Source of the DNA: Chloroflexota bacterium
Lineage (GTDB): Bacteria > Chloroflexota > Anaerolineae > UBA7937 > B3-Chlor
Direction of reading: 5' to 3'
NCBI GenBank assembly: GCA_030616025.1
Contig: JAUWYD010000080.1
Coordinates: forward strand, 1 to 5,973
DNA: 5,973 nucleotides
Below, piece after piece: positions 1 through 5,722 of this stretch. The position numbers and the translations under genes were made by a program. Below the pieces are notes generated by a model that saw only the letters and a program-made list of their open reading frames with translations, ran no database searches and was not told where the DNA came from. Positions within the stretch are counted from its first letter, which is position 1, and each line of letters starts with the position of its first letter.

Positions 1-1406
1 AGGGCCTGCATATGTTCCACGTTTTTCATCGCCCGTTCGGTGAATTCCTCTTGTTCTTGATTTAGTTCGCCAACCTGGGGAAGCAGTTGGATGAGGCCTT
101 GAATAGAGGTCAGAGGCGAGCGCAAGTCGTGGGTGATCGTGGCCACGAAATCCGACTTCATCTTGTCCAGCTCTTTGAGATAGGTGATGTCTCGCATTAT
201 CAGGGCCCAACCCACCTCAGGTATGGGGCTCAGACTAGCGTAGAACGTTCGCCCGTCCAGCAGAGGGACCTCCAAATCCCGCACACTCTTCTTGGCCATC
301 TGGCGCCTGATCAGTTGATGCAACATCTCATTGCTGATCACGTCGAGGAGGGGTTTGCCCATTATCTCTCCTGGTTCAACCTCGAAGGCCTCCGCCGCCG
401 CCGGGTTCATCAGGAGCACCCGCCCCTCCTCGTCGGCAACGACAATTACGTCTTCTGTCCCGGTCAGGATGGTCTCCAACTTGCCCTTTTGCTCCTCTAC
501 CTCCGCGAAGAGCCTGGCGTTCTCGATGGCGATGGCCGCATAGTCGGCCAGCATGGAGAGCACGTACCGATCGTCCTCTGAGAAGGGCTCCATAGCTGTT
601 TTGGTCGCGGCGTGCAACACGCCTATCGTTCCGTCTCTGGATTTCAGGGGCACGGCCAGCGTCGCCTGCAAGGGGTCCGTCTTTCGCGATCGAGGGGATT
701 GGATCATCGCCAGTCGGCCGGTGCTCATCACCTGCCTGACCACGGCATCATCTGCGCTCTCCCTTACTCCCCGAGCCTGCTTGTCGCCGGCACGTTGAAC
801 AGCCCTCAGTTGCAGATCCTGCGTTTCTTCACCCAGGAGAAAGAGGGATATCTCCTCGGCCCCCGTGATGTACATGGTGGCTTCCACGATCCGGGTCAAC
901 AGCTTGTCCAGATCCAGCAGCGAAGTCACCGACTTGCTGATTCCATACAGGATGGTCAACTCCGTCAACCTCGCTTCCAGTTGGCGATTCACCAACTCTA
1001 TCCGCTCAGTCAACTCTTCTTTCTCCCTCCTCAGACGCGCCTCCGCCAGGGATCTCTCGACGGCTTCCATGATCTCCGTGACCTTGAACGGTTTGGGGAA
1101 GTAGTCCCTCACCCCGAGGCGGAAAGCCTGGATGGCCACGTGCTCGGAGCCATGTGCAGTGATCAGGATCGTTGGTATCTTCTGCCCAGCCTTCTTCAAA
1201 GCTTCGAGGACTTCAAACCCGTCCATCTTGGGCATCTGCAGATCCAGGACAATGAGGTCTGGTTCCTGGGTCAGTGCAAGGTGGAGGGCTTCCTCGCCAT
1301 CGGTTGCGCAAAGCGCACTATAGCCACTGGGAACAAGGAGCGAATCCCTGAGGAATTCGATATTCCTTGCGTCGTCATCTACAATGAGTATCATTTCTTT
1401 CGTCAT
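1..1406 (-). CDS. Receiver-GAF-PAS sensor histidine kinase, C-terminus cut by window edge
   Basis: Reading the minus strand from ATG at 1406 gives an open frame of 468 codons that runs off the left edge. It is a cytoplasmic two-component signalling protein. Residues 5-120 form a receiver domain: acidic residues D10-D12, phospho-acceptor D55 in LIVLD, T83, and K105 in the PKPF motif. A charged, probably coiled-coil linker (about 118-155) leads to a GAF domain (about 158-300) and a PAS domain (about 305-410). The HisKA dimerisation helix follows, with H-box SDFVATITHDLRSPLTS and predicted phospho-histidine H426. The ATP-binding HATPase domain should follow outside the window. No membrane segment or signal peptide is visible, so a cytosolic signal is likely. 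Start choice: GGAGG at 1412-1416 lies 5 bases upstream of this ATG, whereas the next in-frame ATG (codon 5) is too far from it. A strong promoter lies just upstream. The domain calls rest on motif recognition; the signal sensed is unknown. Confidence 0.93.
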   Translation of the reverse strand, partial: MTKEMILIVDDDARNIEFLRDSLLVPSGYSALCATDGEEALHLALTQEPDLIVLDLQMPKMDGFEVLEALKKAGQKIPTILITAHGSEHVAIQAFRLGVRDYFPKPFKVTEIMEAVERSLAEARLRREKEELTERIELVNRQLEARLTELTILYGISKSVTSLLDLDKLLTRIVEATMYITGAEEISLFLLGEETQDLQLRAVQRAGDKQARGVRESADDAVVRQVMSTGRLAMIQSPRSRKTDPLQATLAVPLKSRDGTIGVLHAATKTAMEPFSEDDRYVLSMLADYAAIAIENARLFAEVEEQKGKLETILTGTEDVIVVADEEGRVLLMNPAAAEAFEVEPGEIMGKPLLDVISNEMLHQLIRRQMAKKSVRDLEVPLLDGRTFYASLSPIPEVGWALIMRDITYLKELDKMKSDFVATITHDLRSPLTSIQGLIQLLPQVGELNQEQEEFTERAMKNVEHMQA

Positions 1407-1449
1407 CTTCGCCTCCACCCTTTCCGCAGGCGGGAGAAGTCTACACCAC

Positions 1450-1478
1450 ATTCTAGCACTGTTGGTCTTTGGCGGCAA
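1450..1478 (-). promoter_or_regulatory. Sigma70-like promoter of the histidine kinase gene, extended -10
   Basis: Read on the minus strand, TTGCCG (1478-1473) and TAGAAT (1455-1450) are separated by exactly 17 bases, and TG one base ahead of TAGAAT forms an extended -10. The -35 matches consensus at 4 of 6 bases and the -10 at 5 of 6. The expected transcription start near 1443 gives a leader of about 37 bases, ending in the GGAGG ribosome site before the ATG at 1406. It is inferred from sequence only. Confidence 0.6.
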
Positions 1479-1756
1479 CAGGAAAAAGCTGAGAGTGTGA
1501 AAGAGCGAGTCTCAAAGCTAGCGGTCGACTACTAATCCCGCCGCCCCACACATTATTCGAGTCCCGCAGGGACCTACGCAAGCGAGGGAATTCAGTCCGG
1601 CGCGCTGCCTGGCACGATGCCGGGAGACCGGCATGAAATGGAATCTCGTGGCTCGAACGATCAAGCCCGAGAGGGGCTCGGTGCGGCGGCTACGGGAGCT
1701 GAAATGCCGGAGGACCGGGCGTTCGGCATTCTCGACGGCCTCAAAAGCTACTGTGG
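1479..1756. other. Hairpin-rich gap between divergent promoters, no recognisable gene
   Basis: No convincing coding region lies between the two divergent promoters. Several inverted repeats are visible. GTCCC-GCA-GGGAC spans 1561-1573. ATGCCGG-GAGA-CCGGCAT spans 1617-1634, a perfect 7-bp stem with a GNRA-type loop. AGCCC-GAGAG-GGGCT spans 1664-1678. AATGCCG and CGGCATT at 1703-1709 and 1724-1730 pair around a 14-base loop. The second and fourth share the word ATGCCGG followed by a similar GACCGG. The largest plus-strand frame starting in the stretch is a 48-codon ATG frame at 1633-1779 without a good ribosome site. The stretch could be a structured RNA, a regulatory region for both flanking operons, or decayed sequence; I cannot assign it to a known RNA family. 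Confidence 0.5.
1617..1634. repeat. Perfect 7-bp inverted repeat with GAGA tetraloop
   Basis: ATGCCGG at 1617-1623 pairs perfectly with CCGGCAT at 1628-1634 around GAGA. A GNRA loop closed by a GC-rich stem is typical of stable RNA hairpins if the plus strand is transcribed. On the minus strand the loop would read TCTC, so the RNA reading favours plus. No T-tract follows, so it is not a standard intrinsic terminator. Confidence 0.6.
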
Positions 1757-1785
1757 TTGTTCAAAGAGGCGAAAGGTGATATAGT
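1757..1785 (+). promoter_or_regulatory. Extended -10 promoter for the carbamate kinase operon
   Basis: TTGTTC (1757-1762) and TATAGT (1780-1785) are spaced 17 bases apart, and TGA directly before TATAGT supplies the extended -10 dinucleotide TG. The -10 matches consensus at 5 of 6 bases; the -35 is weak (3 of 6), which extended -10 promoters tolerate. A start near 1792 would give a leader of about 110 bases before the GTG at 1902. The leader can fold into GGGTAG/CTACCC (1815-1833) or CCGCG/CGCGG (1832-1855). The two share bases 1832-1833 and so slightly exclude each other. No known riboswitch class was recognised. Confidence 0.5.
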
Positions 1786-1889
1786 TTGCTGGGTCAAGAA
1801 ACACGTGCCGCAAGGGGTAGAGTTGCCCTACCCGCGGTCTGAGGGTGACTCGCGGATGGTGCTCCAGGAGACCGTGAGCGAGGCACATC

Positions 1890-1895
1890 AGGAGG
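1890..1895 (+). promoter_or_regulatory. Ribosome binding site that fixes the GTG start of the carbamate kinase
   Basis: A consensus AGGAGG lies 6 bases upstream of the GTG at 1902. An in-frame TGA at 1875-1877 closes the frame upstream, and no ATG or TTG in frame lies between, so GTG 1902 is the only good start. Confidence 0.85.
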
Positions 1896-1901
1896 AAATC
1901 T

Positions 1902-2846
1902 GTGACGAAAACGGCTGTGATAGCCATCGGAGGTAATGCCCTCATCAAAGGCAAGCAGCACCAGACTGTGCCTGATCAGTTTGCCACGGCTGCCGAGACC
2001 TGCGCTCATATCGCCGACATAGTTCAGCAGGGATGGAGGGTAGTGATAACTCACGGCAACGGTCCACAAGTGGGGTTCATCTTACTGCGTTCCGAGTTGG
2101 CCAGTCATGTTCTGCATACAGTGCCTCTGGACTCGTGTGGAGCAGATACTCAGGGTGCTTTGGGATATATGATCCAGCAGCTCCTTGGCAATAGGTTCCG
2201 GAAGGCAGGTGTCGATGTCCCGGTGACCACGGTAGTGACCCAGGTGATCGTGGAGAGGGATGATCCCGCCTTCCAGAACCCTACTAAGCCTATTGGTCCC
2301 TTCTATGACGAGGAAAAGGCACGCGTTCAAGAACGGGAGCAGGGCTGGGCCATTGTAGAGGACTCAGGGCGAGGCTGGCGCAGGGTTGTCCCTTCCCCCA
2401 TCCCGAGGGAGATTGTGGAACTACGGGCCATCAAGGCACTGCTCGAGGGAGGATTTGTGGTCATCGGAGTAGGGGGAGGAGGCATTCCTGTGGTCCGAGA
2501 TGGGAACGGCGACCTGCATGGCGTGGAAGCCGTGATAGACAAGGACTATGCCTCAAGCCTCCTCGCCTCCGATATTGATGCTGATCTGTTCCTCATTTCC
2601 ACGGCGGTGGACAAGGTCTACCTGAATTATGGACAACCAGACCAGGTGCCCTTGGATCACATGACGGTAGACGAAGCCAAGAGATATCTGGAAGAGGGCC
2701 ACTTTCCACCTGGAAGCATGGGTCCCAAGATTGAGGCGGTCATCCAATTCCTTGAAGGTGGTGGAAAGGAGGCCCTGATCACCTCACCCGAGAATCTGGC
2801 ACGAGCACTGCGAGAGGAGACCGGCACCAGGATCACCATCGGGTGA
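1902..2846 (+). CDS. arcC: Carbamate kinase
   Basis: This 314-residue protein, the usual length for the family, belongs to the amino-acid kinase superfamily. Carbamate kinase interconverts ATP plus carbamate and ADP plus carbamoyl phosphate in the cytoplasm. It most often makes ATP in the last step of arginine-deiminase or related ureido-compound degradation. Visible family motifs are the N-terminal phosphate-binding AIGGNALIK (8-16), ITHGNGPQVG (49-58), the glycine-rich GVGGGGIPVV (189-198), VIDKDYASSLLA (211-222), TAVDKVYLNYG (234-244) and the C-terminal HFPPGSMGPKIEA (267-279). All appear intact, so the enzyme should be active. It starts with GTG behind a consensus ribosome site and is read from its own extended -10 promoter. 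The glycosyltransferase follows after only 16 bases, suggesting co-transcription. No arginine deiminase, ornithine carbamoyltransferase or transporter is present in the window, so the pathway it serves is unknown. Confidence 0.96.
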   Translation: MTKTAVIAIGGNALIKGKQHQTVPDQFATAAETCAHIADIVQQGWRVVITHGNGPQVGFILLRSELASHVLHTVPLDSCGADTQGALGYMIQQLLGNRFRKAGVDVPVTTVVTQVIVERDDPAFQNPTKPIGPFYDEEKARVQEREQGWAIVEDSGRGWRRVVPSPIPREIVELRAIKALLEGGFVVIGVGGGGIPVVRDGNGDLHGVEAVIDKDYASSLLASDIDADLFLISTAVDKVYLNYGQPDQVPLDHMTVDEAKRYLEEGHFPPGSMGPKIEAVIQFLEGGGKEALITSPENLARALREETGTRITIG

Positions 2847-2849
2847 TGC

Positions 2850-2853
2850 GGAG
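2850..2853 (+). promoter_or_regulatory. Ribosome binding site supporting the TTG start of the glycosyltransferase
   Basis: GGAG at 2850-2853, just after the carbamate kinase stop, lies 9 bases before the TTG at 2863. The ATG at 2858 is in another frame and stops after two codons. The first in-frame ATG (codon 42) would remove the conserved N-terminal HDWL motif, so TTG is preferred. Confidence 0.65.
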
Positions 2854-2862
2854 ACCCATGCA

Positions 2863-3948
2863 TTGAAAGTAGCCATCGTTCACGATTGGTTGAATCAAGT
2901 GGGAGGAGCGGAATCGGTCCTGGAGGTGTTGAAGGAGGTATTCCCGCAGTCTCCCATCTATACCTCCATCTACTGGCCCAAGGCGATGCCTGTGCAATAC
3001 AGGGAGTGGGACGTACGCACTTCCTGGCTGAACAGGCTGCCCCTCATCAAAAGGTATCATCAGCCCTTTCTTCCCCTCTACCCTCTTGCTTTCGAGGCGT
3101 TTGACTTGAGGGGATATGAGCTGGTGATCAGCAATAAGAGCGCATTCTGTCACGGGGTGATAACGCCGCCGGAGACAGTACACATTTGCTACTGCCTGAC
3201 TCCCACGCGTTTCCTGTGGGACTATCACAACTATGTGAGCCACGAACGAATCAATCCGCTCGCTGGAGCTTTGCTGGCTCCCGTTCTCCGCAACCTGCGC
3301 CTCTGGGACAAGGCGGCAGCGGACAGAGTGGAGCATTTCGTCGCCATCTCAGAAACAGTGCGTCAACGTATCAAGAAGTTCTATCGGCGAGACGCGCTCG
3401 TCATCCATCCACCAGTGGATGTTCAGGGATTTCAAGTGCGAGAGAGCCACGACGACTACTTTCTGATTGTGTCCCGCCTCATCCCCTACAAGCGGATAGA
3501 CCTAGCGGTGCAAGCTTTCAACCTGCTGGGATTGCCCCTCAAGATATTGGGTGACGGGCGAGACCGGCGTCGACTGGAGGCCATGGCGAACTCCAACATC
3601 GAGTTTCTGGGCCGTCTCCAAGACCAGCAAGTGGGAGAGTATCTGTCTCGATGTCGGGCGTTCGTCTTTCCCGGTGAGGAAGATTTCGGCATCGCTCCTC
3701 TGGAGGCCCAGGCTGCTGGCAGGCCAGTTATCGCCTACGCGGCTGGAGGAGCTCTGGAAACAGTGGTTGAGGGTGTGACCGGGCTCTTCTTCCGAGAGGA
3801 GACGGCGGAGTCCCTCGCGGAAGCCGTATCTAGCTTCGATGGAAAGGCTTTCGATGGGGTCACAATCAGGCAACACGCTCAGGGTTTCGATAAGGAGGCT
3901 TTCAAGGACGAGCTGCGCACGTTCGTCGATGGGAAGCTGGGGCGATGA
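2863..3948 (+). CDS. Glycosyltransferase family 4 (GT-B fold)
   Basis: This 361-residue protein transfers a sugar from a nucleotide-sugar donor, most likely at the cytoplasmic face of the membrane during polysaccharide or glycolipid assembly. The N-terminal acceptor-side Rossmann domain opens with KVAIVHDWLNQVGGAE (2-17), the form typical of mannosyltransferase-like GT4 proteins. The donor-side domain starts near 198 and shows SRLIPYKRIDLAVQAF (204-219, with R205 and K210 in the usual donor-phosphate-binding positions), LGDGRDRRRLE (229-239) and the EX7E motif, E273 to E281, in EEDFGIAPLE. GRPVIAYAAGGALETV (286-301) follows. There is no signal peptide or clear membrane helix. The length is normal and no catalytic motif is missing. 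It probably shares a transcript with the carbamate kinase 16 bases upstream, and a Wzz-like gene follows on the same strand, which supports a surface-polysaccharide role. Donor and acceptor cannot be read from the sequence. Confidence 0.93.
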   Translation: MKVAIVHDWLNQVGGAESVLEVLKEVFPQSPIYTSIYWPKAMPVQYREWDVRTSWLNRLPLIKRYHQPFLPLYPLAFEAFDLRGYELVISNKSAFCHGVITPPETVHICYCLTPTRFLWDYHNYVSHERINPLAGALLAPVLRNLRLWDKAAADRVEHFVAISETVRQRIKKFYRRDALVIHPPVDVQGFQVRESHDDYFLIVSRLIPYKRIDLAVQAFNLLGLPLKILGDGRDRRRLEAMANSNIEFLGRLQDQQVGEYLSRCRAFVFPGEEDFGIAPLEAQAAGRPVIAYAAGGALETVVEGVTGLFFREETAESLAEAVSSFDGKAFDGVTIRQHAQGFDKEAFKDELRTFVDGKLGR

Positions 3949-4210
3949 GGAGGACTGCATCGAGGTCTGATCAGATCGAGTTTACCATACTGTTTCACCG
4001 CTGACCCTTCCATCAATGAACCAAGTGCGATCACGAGGCGGAGTCTAGGCGAGAGAAGGGTCAATGGCGTAACTTGGGTTGTGCGGGGGGCATGGCGAGA
4101 ACCAGAGGGGTGAGTAGGTCTTGAGGGGCAGCGCAGCAGGCAGAGTGGCGAGATCTACTGAGGGGACCCCTCGGTTACCGTTCTAGCTTGGGGTAAGGAG
4201 AAGGGCTGTC
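3949..4210 (+). other. Gap between glycosyltransferase and Wzz-like gene, possibly an eroded gene start
   Basis: No supported gene lies here. A consensus AGGAGG at 3948-3953 sits 5 bases before ATC (3959), and that frame meets TGA three codons later. An ATG overlapping the glycosyltransferase stop (3945) opens only 19 codons, to 4004. A perfect palindrome TCTGATCAGA lies at 3966-3975 and an inverted repeat at 4157-4175. I see no convincing promoter and no intrinsic terminator with a T-tract, so read-through from the upstream operon into the Wzz-like gene is possible. Confidence 0.45.
4157..4175. repeat. Inverted repeat upstream of the Wzz-like gene
   Basis: ACTGAGGGG and CCCCTCGGT flank a single A; as RNA the arms pair with one G-U wobble once a few central bases open to form a loop. 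It lies 35 bases ahead of the ATG at 4211 and has no following T-tract. It could be an operator, a transcript-end hairpin of the upstream operon or an RNA stabilising element. Confidence 0.4.
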
Positions 4211-4927
4211 ATGGAGCTACGTCAGTACTGGAGGATCGTTCGGCGCCGATGGTGGATCATAGCTGGGTTGATTCTCGTCGCCCTGGTGGGAAGCATCGTT
4301 TTCCGTTCCCATCCGACCCCCATGTATCAGGCCTCCATGCGTTTCACCATTGGAGTGGCGCCGGAGTCCGACAGCGAACGGGTGACGATGGATCCTCTCT
4401 ATTCTGCCTACTTGGCCTCTGAGTACATAGCGGATGATTTCACGGAGATCCTGAAGAGCGAGTCCTTTGCCGGTGATGTGACTGCCCGGTTGGCCGGGCA
4501 CGGAATCGTCGTCTCGCCGGGAGCCATCCAGGGGTATACTGTGGCAGAGAAGCAGCACCGCATTCTGACCATGCAGATCACCTGGCCCGACGAAGACCAG
4601 TTGCGGGCCATCGCCGCGGCAGCGAGGCAAACTCTGGAGGAGGAGAACGCCAAGTACTTCACGCAACTAGGTGCTGAAGGGGCGCAGGTCTTCGTTATTG
4701 ACTCTCCCACAGTGGTATCCTTGGGGGTCAGCCTGATGGACCGCCTGGAGATACCCATCCGAATCGTGTTGGGCCTTGTTGCCGGGGTGGGGCTGGCGTT
4801 TCTCGTGGACTACGTGGACGACACGATTCGGGAACCCGAGGAGGTGGAGGGCTTGGGAATGAGCGTGCTGGGACAGATACCATGCTCTGGTTGGCGGGAG
4901 CGCCTTCCCTGGCGCCGCCGCCCCTAG
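4211..4927 (+). CDS. Wzz/chain-length determinant-type polysaccharide co-polymerase, no kinase domain
   Basis: This 238-residue inner-membrane protein has the two-helix architecture of polysaccharide co-polymerases, which set chain length or help export during Wzy-dependent surface polysaccharide synthesis. A short basic N-terminus MELRQYWRIVRRRWW leads into membrane helix 1 (about 14-31). An extracytoplasmic domain follows (about 32-180), with the proximal P-x-x-Y-x-A pattern (PMYQASMRF, 37-45) and a helical AIAAAARQTLEEENAKYF segment (134-150 is its core). Helix 2 (about 181-199) is followed by YVDDTIREPEEVEGLGMSVLG (201-221), the conserved juxtamembrane segment that usually precedes a BY-kinase. 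Here the protein ends 17 residues later in a basic tail, so no Walker motifs are present. AAGGAG at 4195-4200 precedes the ATG by 10 bases. The loop is short compared with enterobacterial Wzz, resembling Gram-positive CapA/YveK-type proteins. A partner kinase, if any, is not in the window. Confidence 0.88.
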   Translation: MELRQYWRIVRRRWWIIAGLILVALVGSIVFRSHPTPMYQASMRFTIGVAPESDSERVTMDPLYSAYLASEYIADDFTEILKSESFAGDVTARLAGHGIVVSPGAIQGYTVAEKQHRILTMQITWPDEDQLRAIAAAARQTLEEENAKYFTQLGAEGAQVFVIDSPTVVSLGVSLMDRLEIPIRIVLGLVAGVGLAFLVDYVDDTIREPEEVEGLGMSVLGQIPCSGWRERLPWRRRP

Positions 4928-4957
4928 AGCTGGTCTGCTGATGTGCAGACCAGCTCA
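4926..4957. terminator. Bidirectional stem-loop between convergent genes
   Basis: GAGCTGGTCTGC (4927-4938) and GCAGACCAGCTC (4945-4956) form a perfect 12-bp stem with the loop TGATGT. It fills the 27-base gap between two convergent genes: its left arm begins on the last base of the Wzz-like TAG stop, and its right arm covers two bases of the DUF4126 TGA stop. Neither side carries a run of T, so it is not a classic intrinsic terminator. Its symmetry would serve both transcripts, either for termination or for protecting RNA 3' ends. Confidence 0.75.
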
Positions 4958-5527
4958 GCGCACACGTTCTTCGCGTCTCCTCCGCGTACGCAGCCACCAC
5001 ACGATTGCCACGCAGATCGCGCCCATCAGTAACCCTACCAGTAGGGGGACCAGAATCGAGACCACGGTGATGATGAGGGCCATCACATCCTCGATGGCAC
5101 TCACTACTGGGTTCAGGACACCGCCGCTGGTCGCCGTCACCGCTGGTCGAACCGTCGCTTTTGTGGCGTGAACGCCCCCGGCCACGAGCAGCCCACACAT
5201 CAAGGCCAGTACAGGATGGATATCGCTGATCACGCTGTTGCTGGCCGCGAACAGGATGGCGCCCGCTGTCGGTCGGATGAAGGTTTGCAAGATATCGTTG
5301 GCTGTGTCCACGGCTGCGATCTTGTCAGCAAAGGCCTCAATGCCCAGGAGAATGGCGATGACGAGGATGACCCAGCCGCTGGTCAAGATGTCGTAAGGTG
5401 GGCTCAGCGCTATCAAAGTGCTGAATCGGGCCGTCAAAGCCACGACTAGGAGCGGCAGATAGGCATTCAGCCCTGCTGAGGCCGACAGCCCGAAGGCGGT
5501 GAAGACGCCTGAGAAGGCGTCTATCAT
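4955..5527 (-). CDS. DUF4126 family integral membrane protein
   Basis: This 190-residue protein is mostly hydrophobic. It matches what I know of the DUF4126 family: an N-terminal GLSASAGLNAYLPLLVVALTA run (13-33), the family signature EAFADKIAAVDTANDILQTF (64-83) followed by IRPTAGAILFA (84-94), a small-residue helix near 104-123 with HATKATVRP (120-128), and SAIEDVMA (143-150). Four to five membrane segments are likely (about 5-32, 50-66, 86-100, 104-123 and 148-178). The C-terminal tail RTRRRREERVR is strongly basic, so it probably faces the cytoplasm. The family has no established biochemical function. The start is ATG at 5527, with AAGGAG at 5532-5537 four bases upstream on the minus strand. 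Only a weak promoter candidate is visible upstream, and the gene upstream on the same strand is separated by 195 bases containing a terminator, so it is probably transcribed alone. Confidence 0.88.
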   Translation of the reverse strand: MIDAFSGVFTAFGLSASAGLNAYLPLLVVALTARFSTLIALSPPYDILTSGWVILVIAILLGIEAFADKIAAVDTANDILQTFIRPTAGAILFAASNSVISDIHPVLALMCGLLVAGGVHATKATVRPAVTATSGGVLNPVVSAIEDVMALIITVVSILVPLLVGLLMGAICVAIVWWLRTRRRREERVR

Positions 5528-5670
5528 TGCTCTCCTTCCTCAGAGACATCGAGATGGTCCACGGGTGGATCAGTGGTAGGCTGTGGAAGATCGCACAGCA
5601 CGAGAACTGTCCAGACGAGGCGAGAGGCTCACCTCACCTGATTTCCGTGCGGCTCTGGGTGCAAAGGGAA

Positions 5671-5699
5671 ACGGAAGCGAGGGAAAGCGCTCCCTCGCT
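5671..5699 (-). terminator. Intrinsic-type terminator after the DUF4013 gene
   Basis: On the minus strand, AGCGAGGGA (5699-5691) pairs perfectly with TCCCTCGCT (5684-5676) around GCGCTT. Two further G-C pairs follow after one A-C mismatch. The sequence after the stem, TCCGTTTCCCTTTG, is pyrimidine- and T-rich though not a pure T-run. It lies 24 bases past the TGA at 5723-5725, so it fits the end of that transcript. Confidence 0.65.
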
Positions 5700-5722
5700 C
5701 CCGGGTTAGCCGTTTCGGCAGG

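Noticed and set aside
87..581. 164-codon plus-strand open frame
   Set aside because: Shadow of the PAS and HisKA part of the minus-strand kinase; no family resemblance.
612..1535. 307-codon plus-strand open frame
   Set aside because: It lies antisense to the histidine kinase, whose translation shows clear receiver, GAF, PAS and H-box motifs; the antisense product has no recognisable motif and a proline/glutamine/arginine/leucine-rich shadow composition.
1640..1662. tRNA-like GGCTCGAAC word
   Set aside because: Resembles a T-arm sequence, but only a 4-bp stem forms and there is no acceptor stem, D-arm or anticodon arm around it.
1561..1756. Possible group II intron or IS fragment
   Set aside because: GC-rich hairpins suggested it, but no domain V-like sequence, reverse transcriptase, transposase remnant or terminal repeats could be found.
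1633..1779. 48-codon plus-strand frame starting inside the GNRA-loop hairpin
   Set aside because: No good ribosome site, the ATG is buried in the stem, and the frame ends inside the predicted promoter; composition is not distinctive.
2833..3336. 167-codon minus-strand frame
   Set aside because: Antisense to the conserved N-terminal half of the glycosyltransferase; no motif or ribosome site seen.
3502..3960. 152-codon minus-strand frame
   Set aside because: Antisense to the donor-binding domain of the glycosyltransferase, where the real coding motifs are unmistakable.
4728..5198. 156-codon minus-strand frame crossing the convergent gene boundary
   Set aside because: Runs through the end of DUF4126 in another frame and across the stem-loop; very arginine/proline/serine-rich, typical of a shadow frame.
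5541..5670. Promoter for DUF4126 (TGGACA on the minus strand near 5610)
   Set aside because: The -35-like word is good but the only -10 candidate, GATCTT at a 15-base spacing, matches poorly; too weak to annotate.
5527..5709. 60-codon plus-strand frame in the DUF4126/DUF4013 gap
   Set aside because: TTG start with no ribosome site, runs through the terminator hairpin, and the product has no family resemblance.
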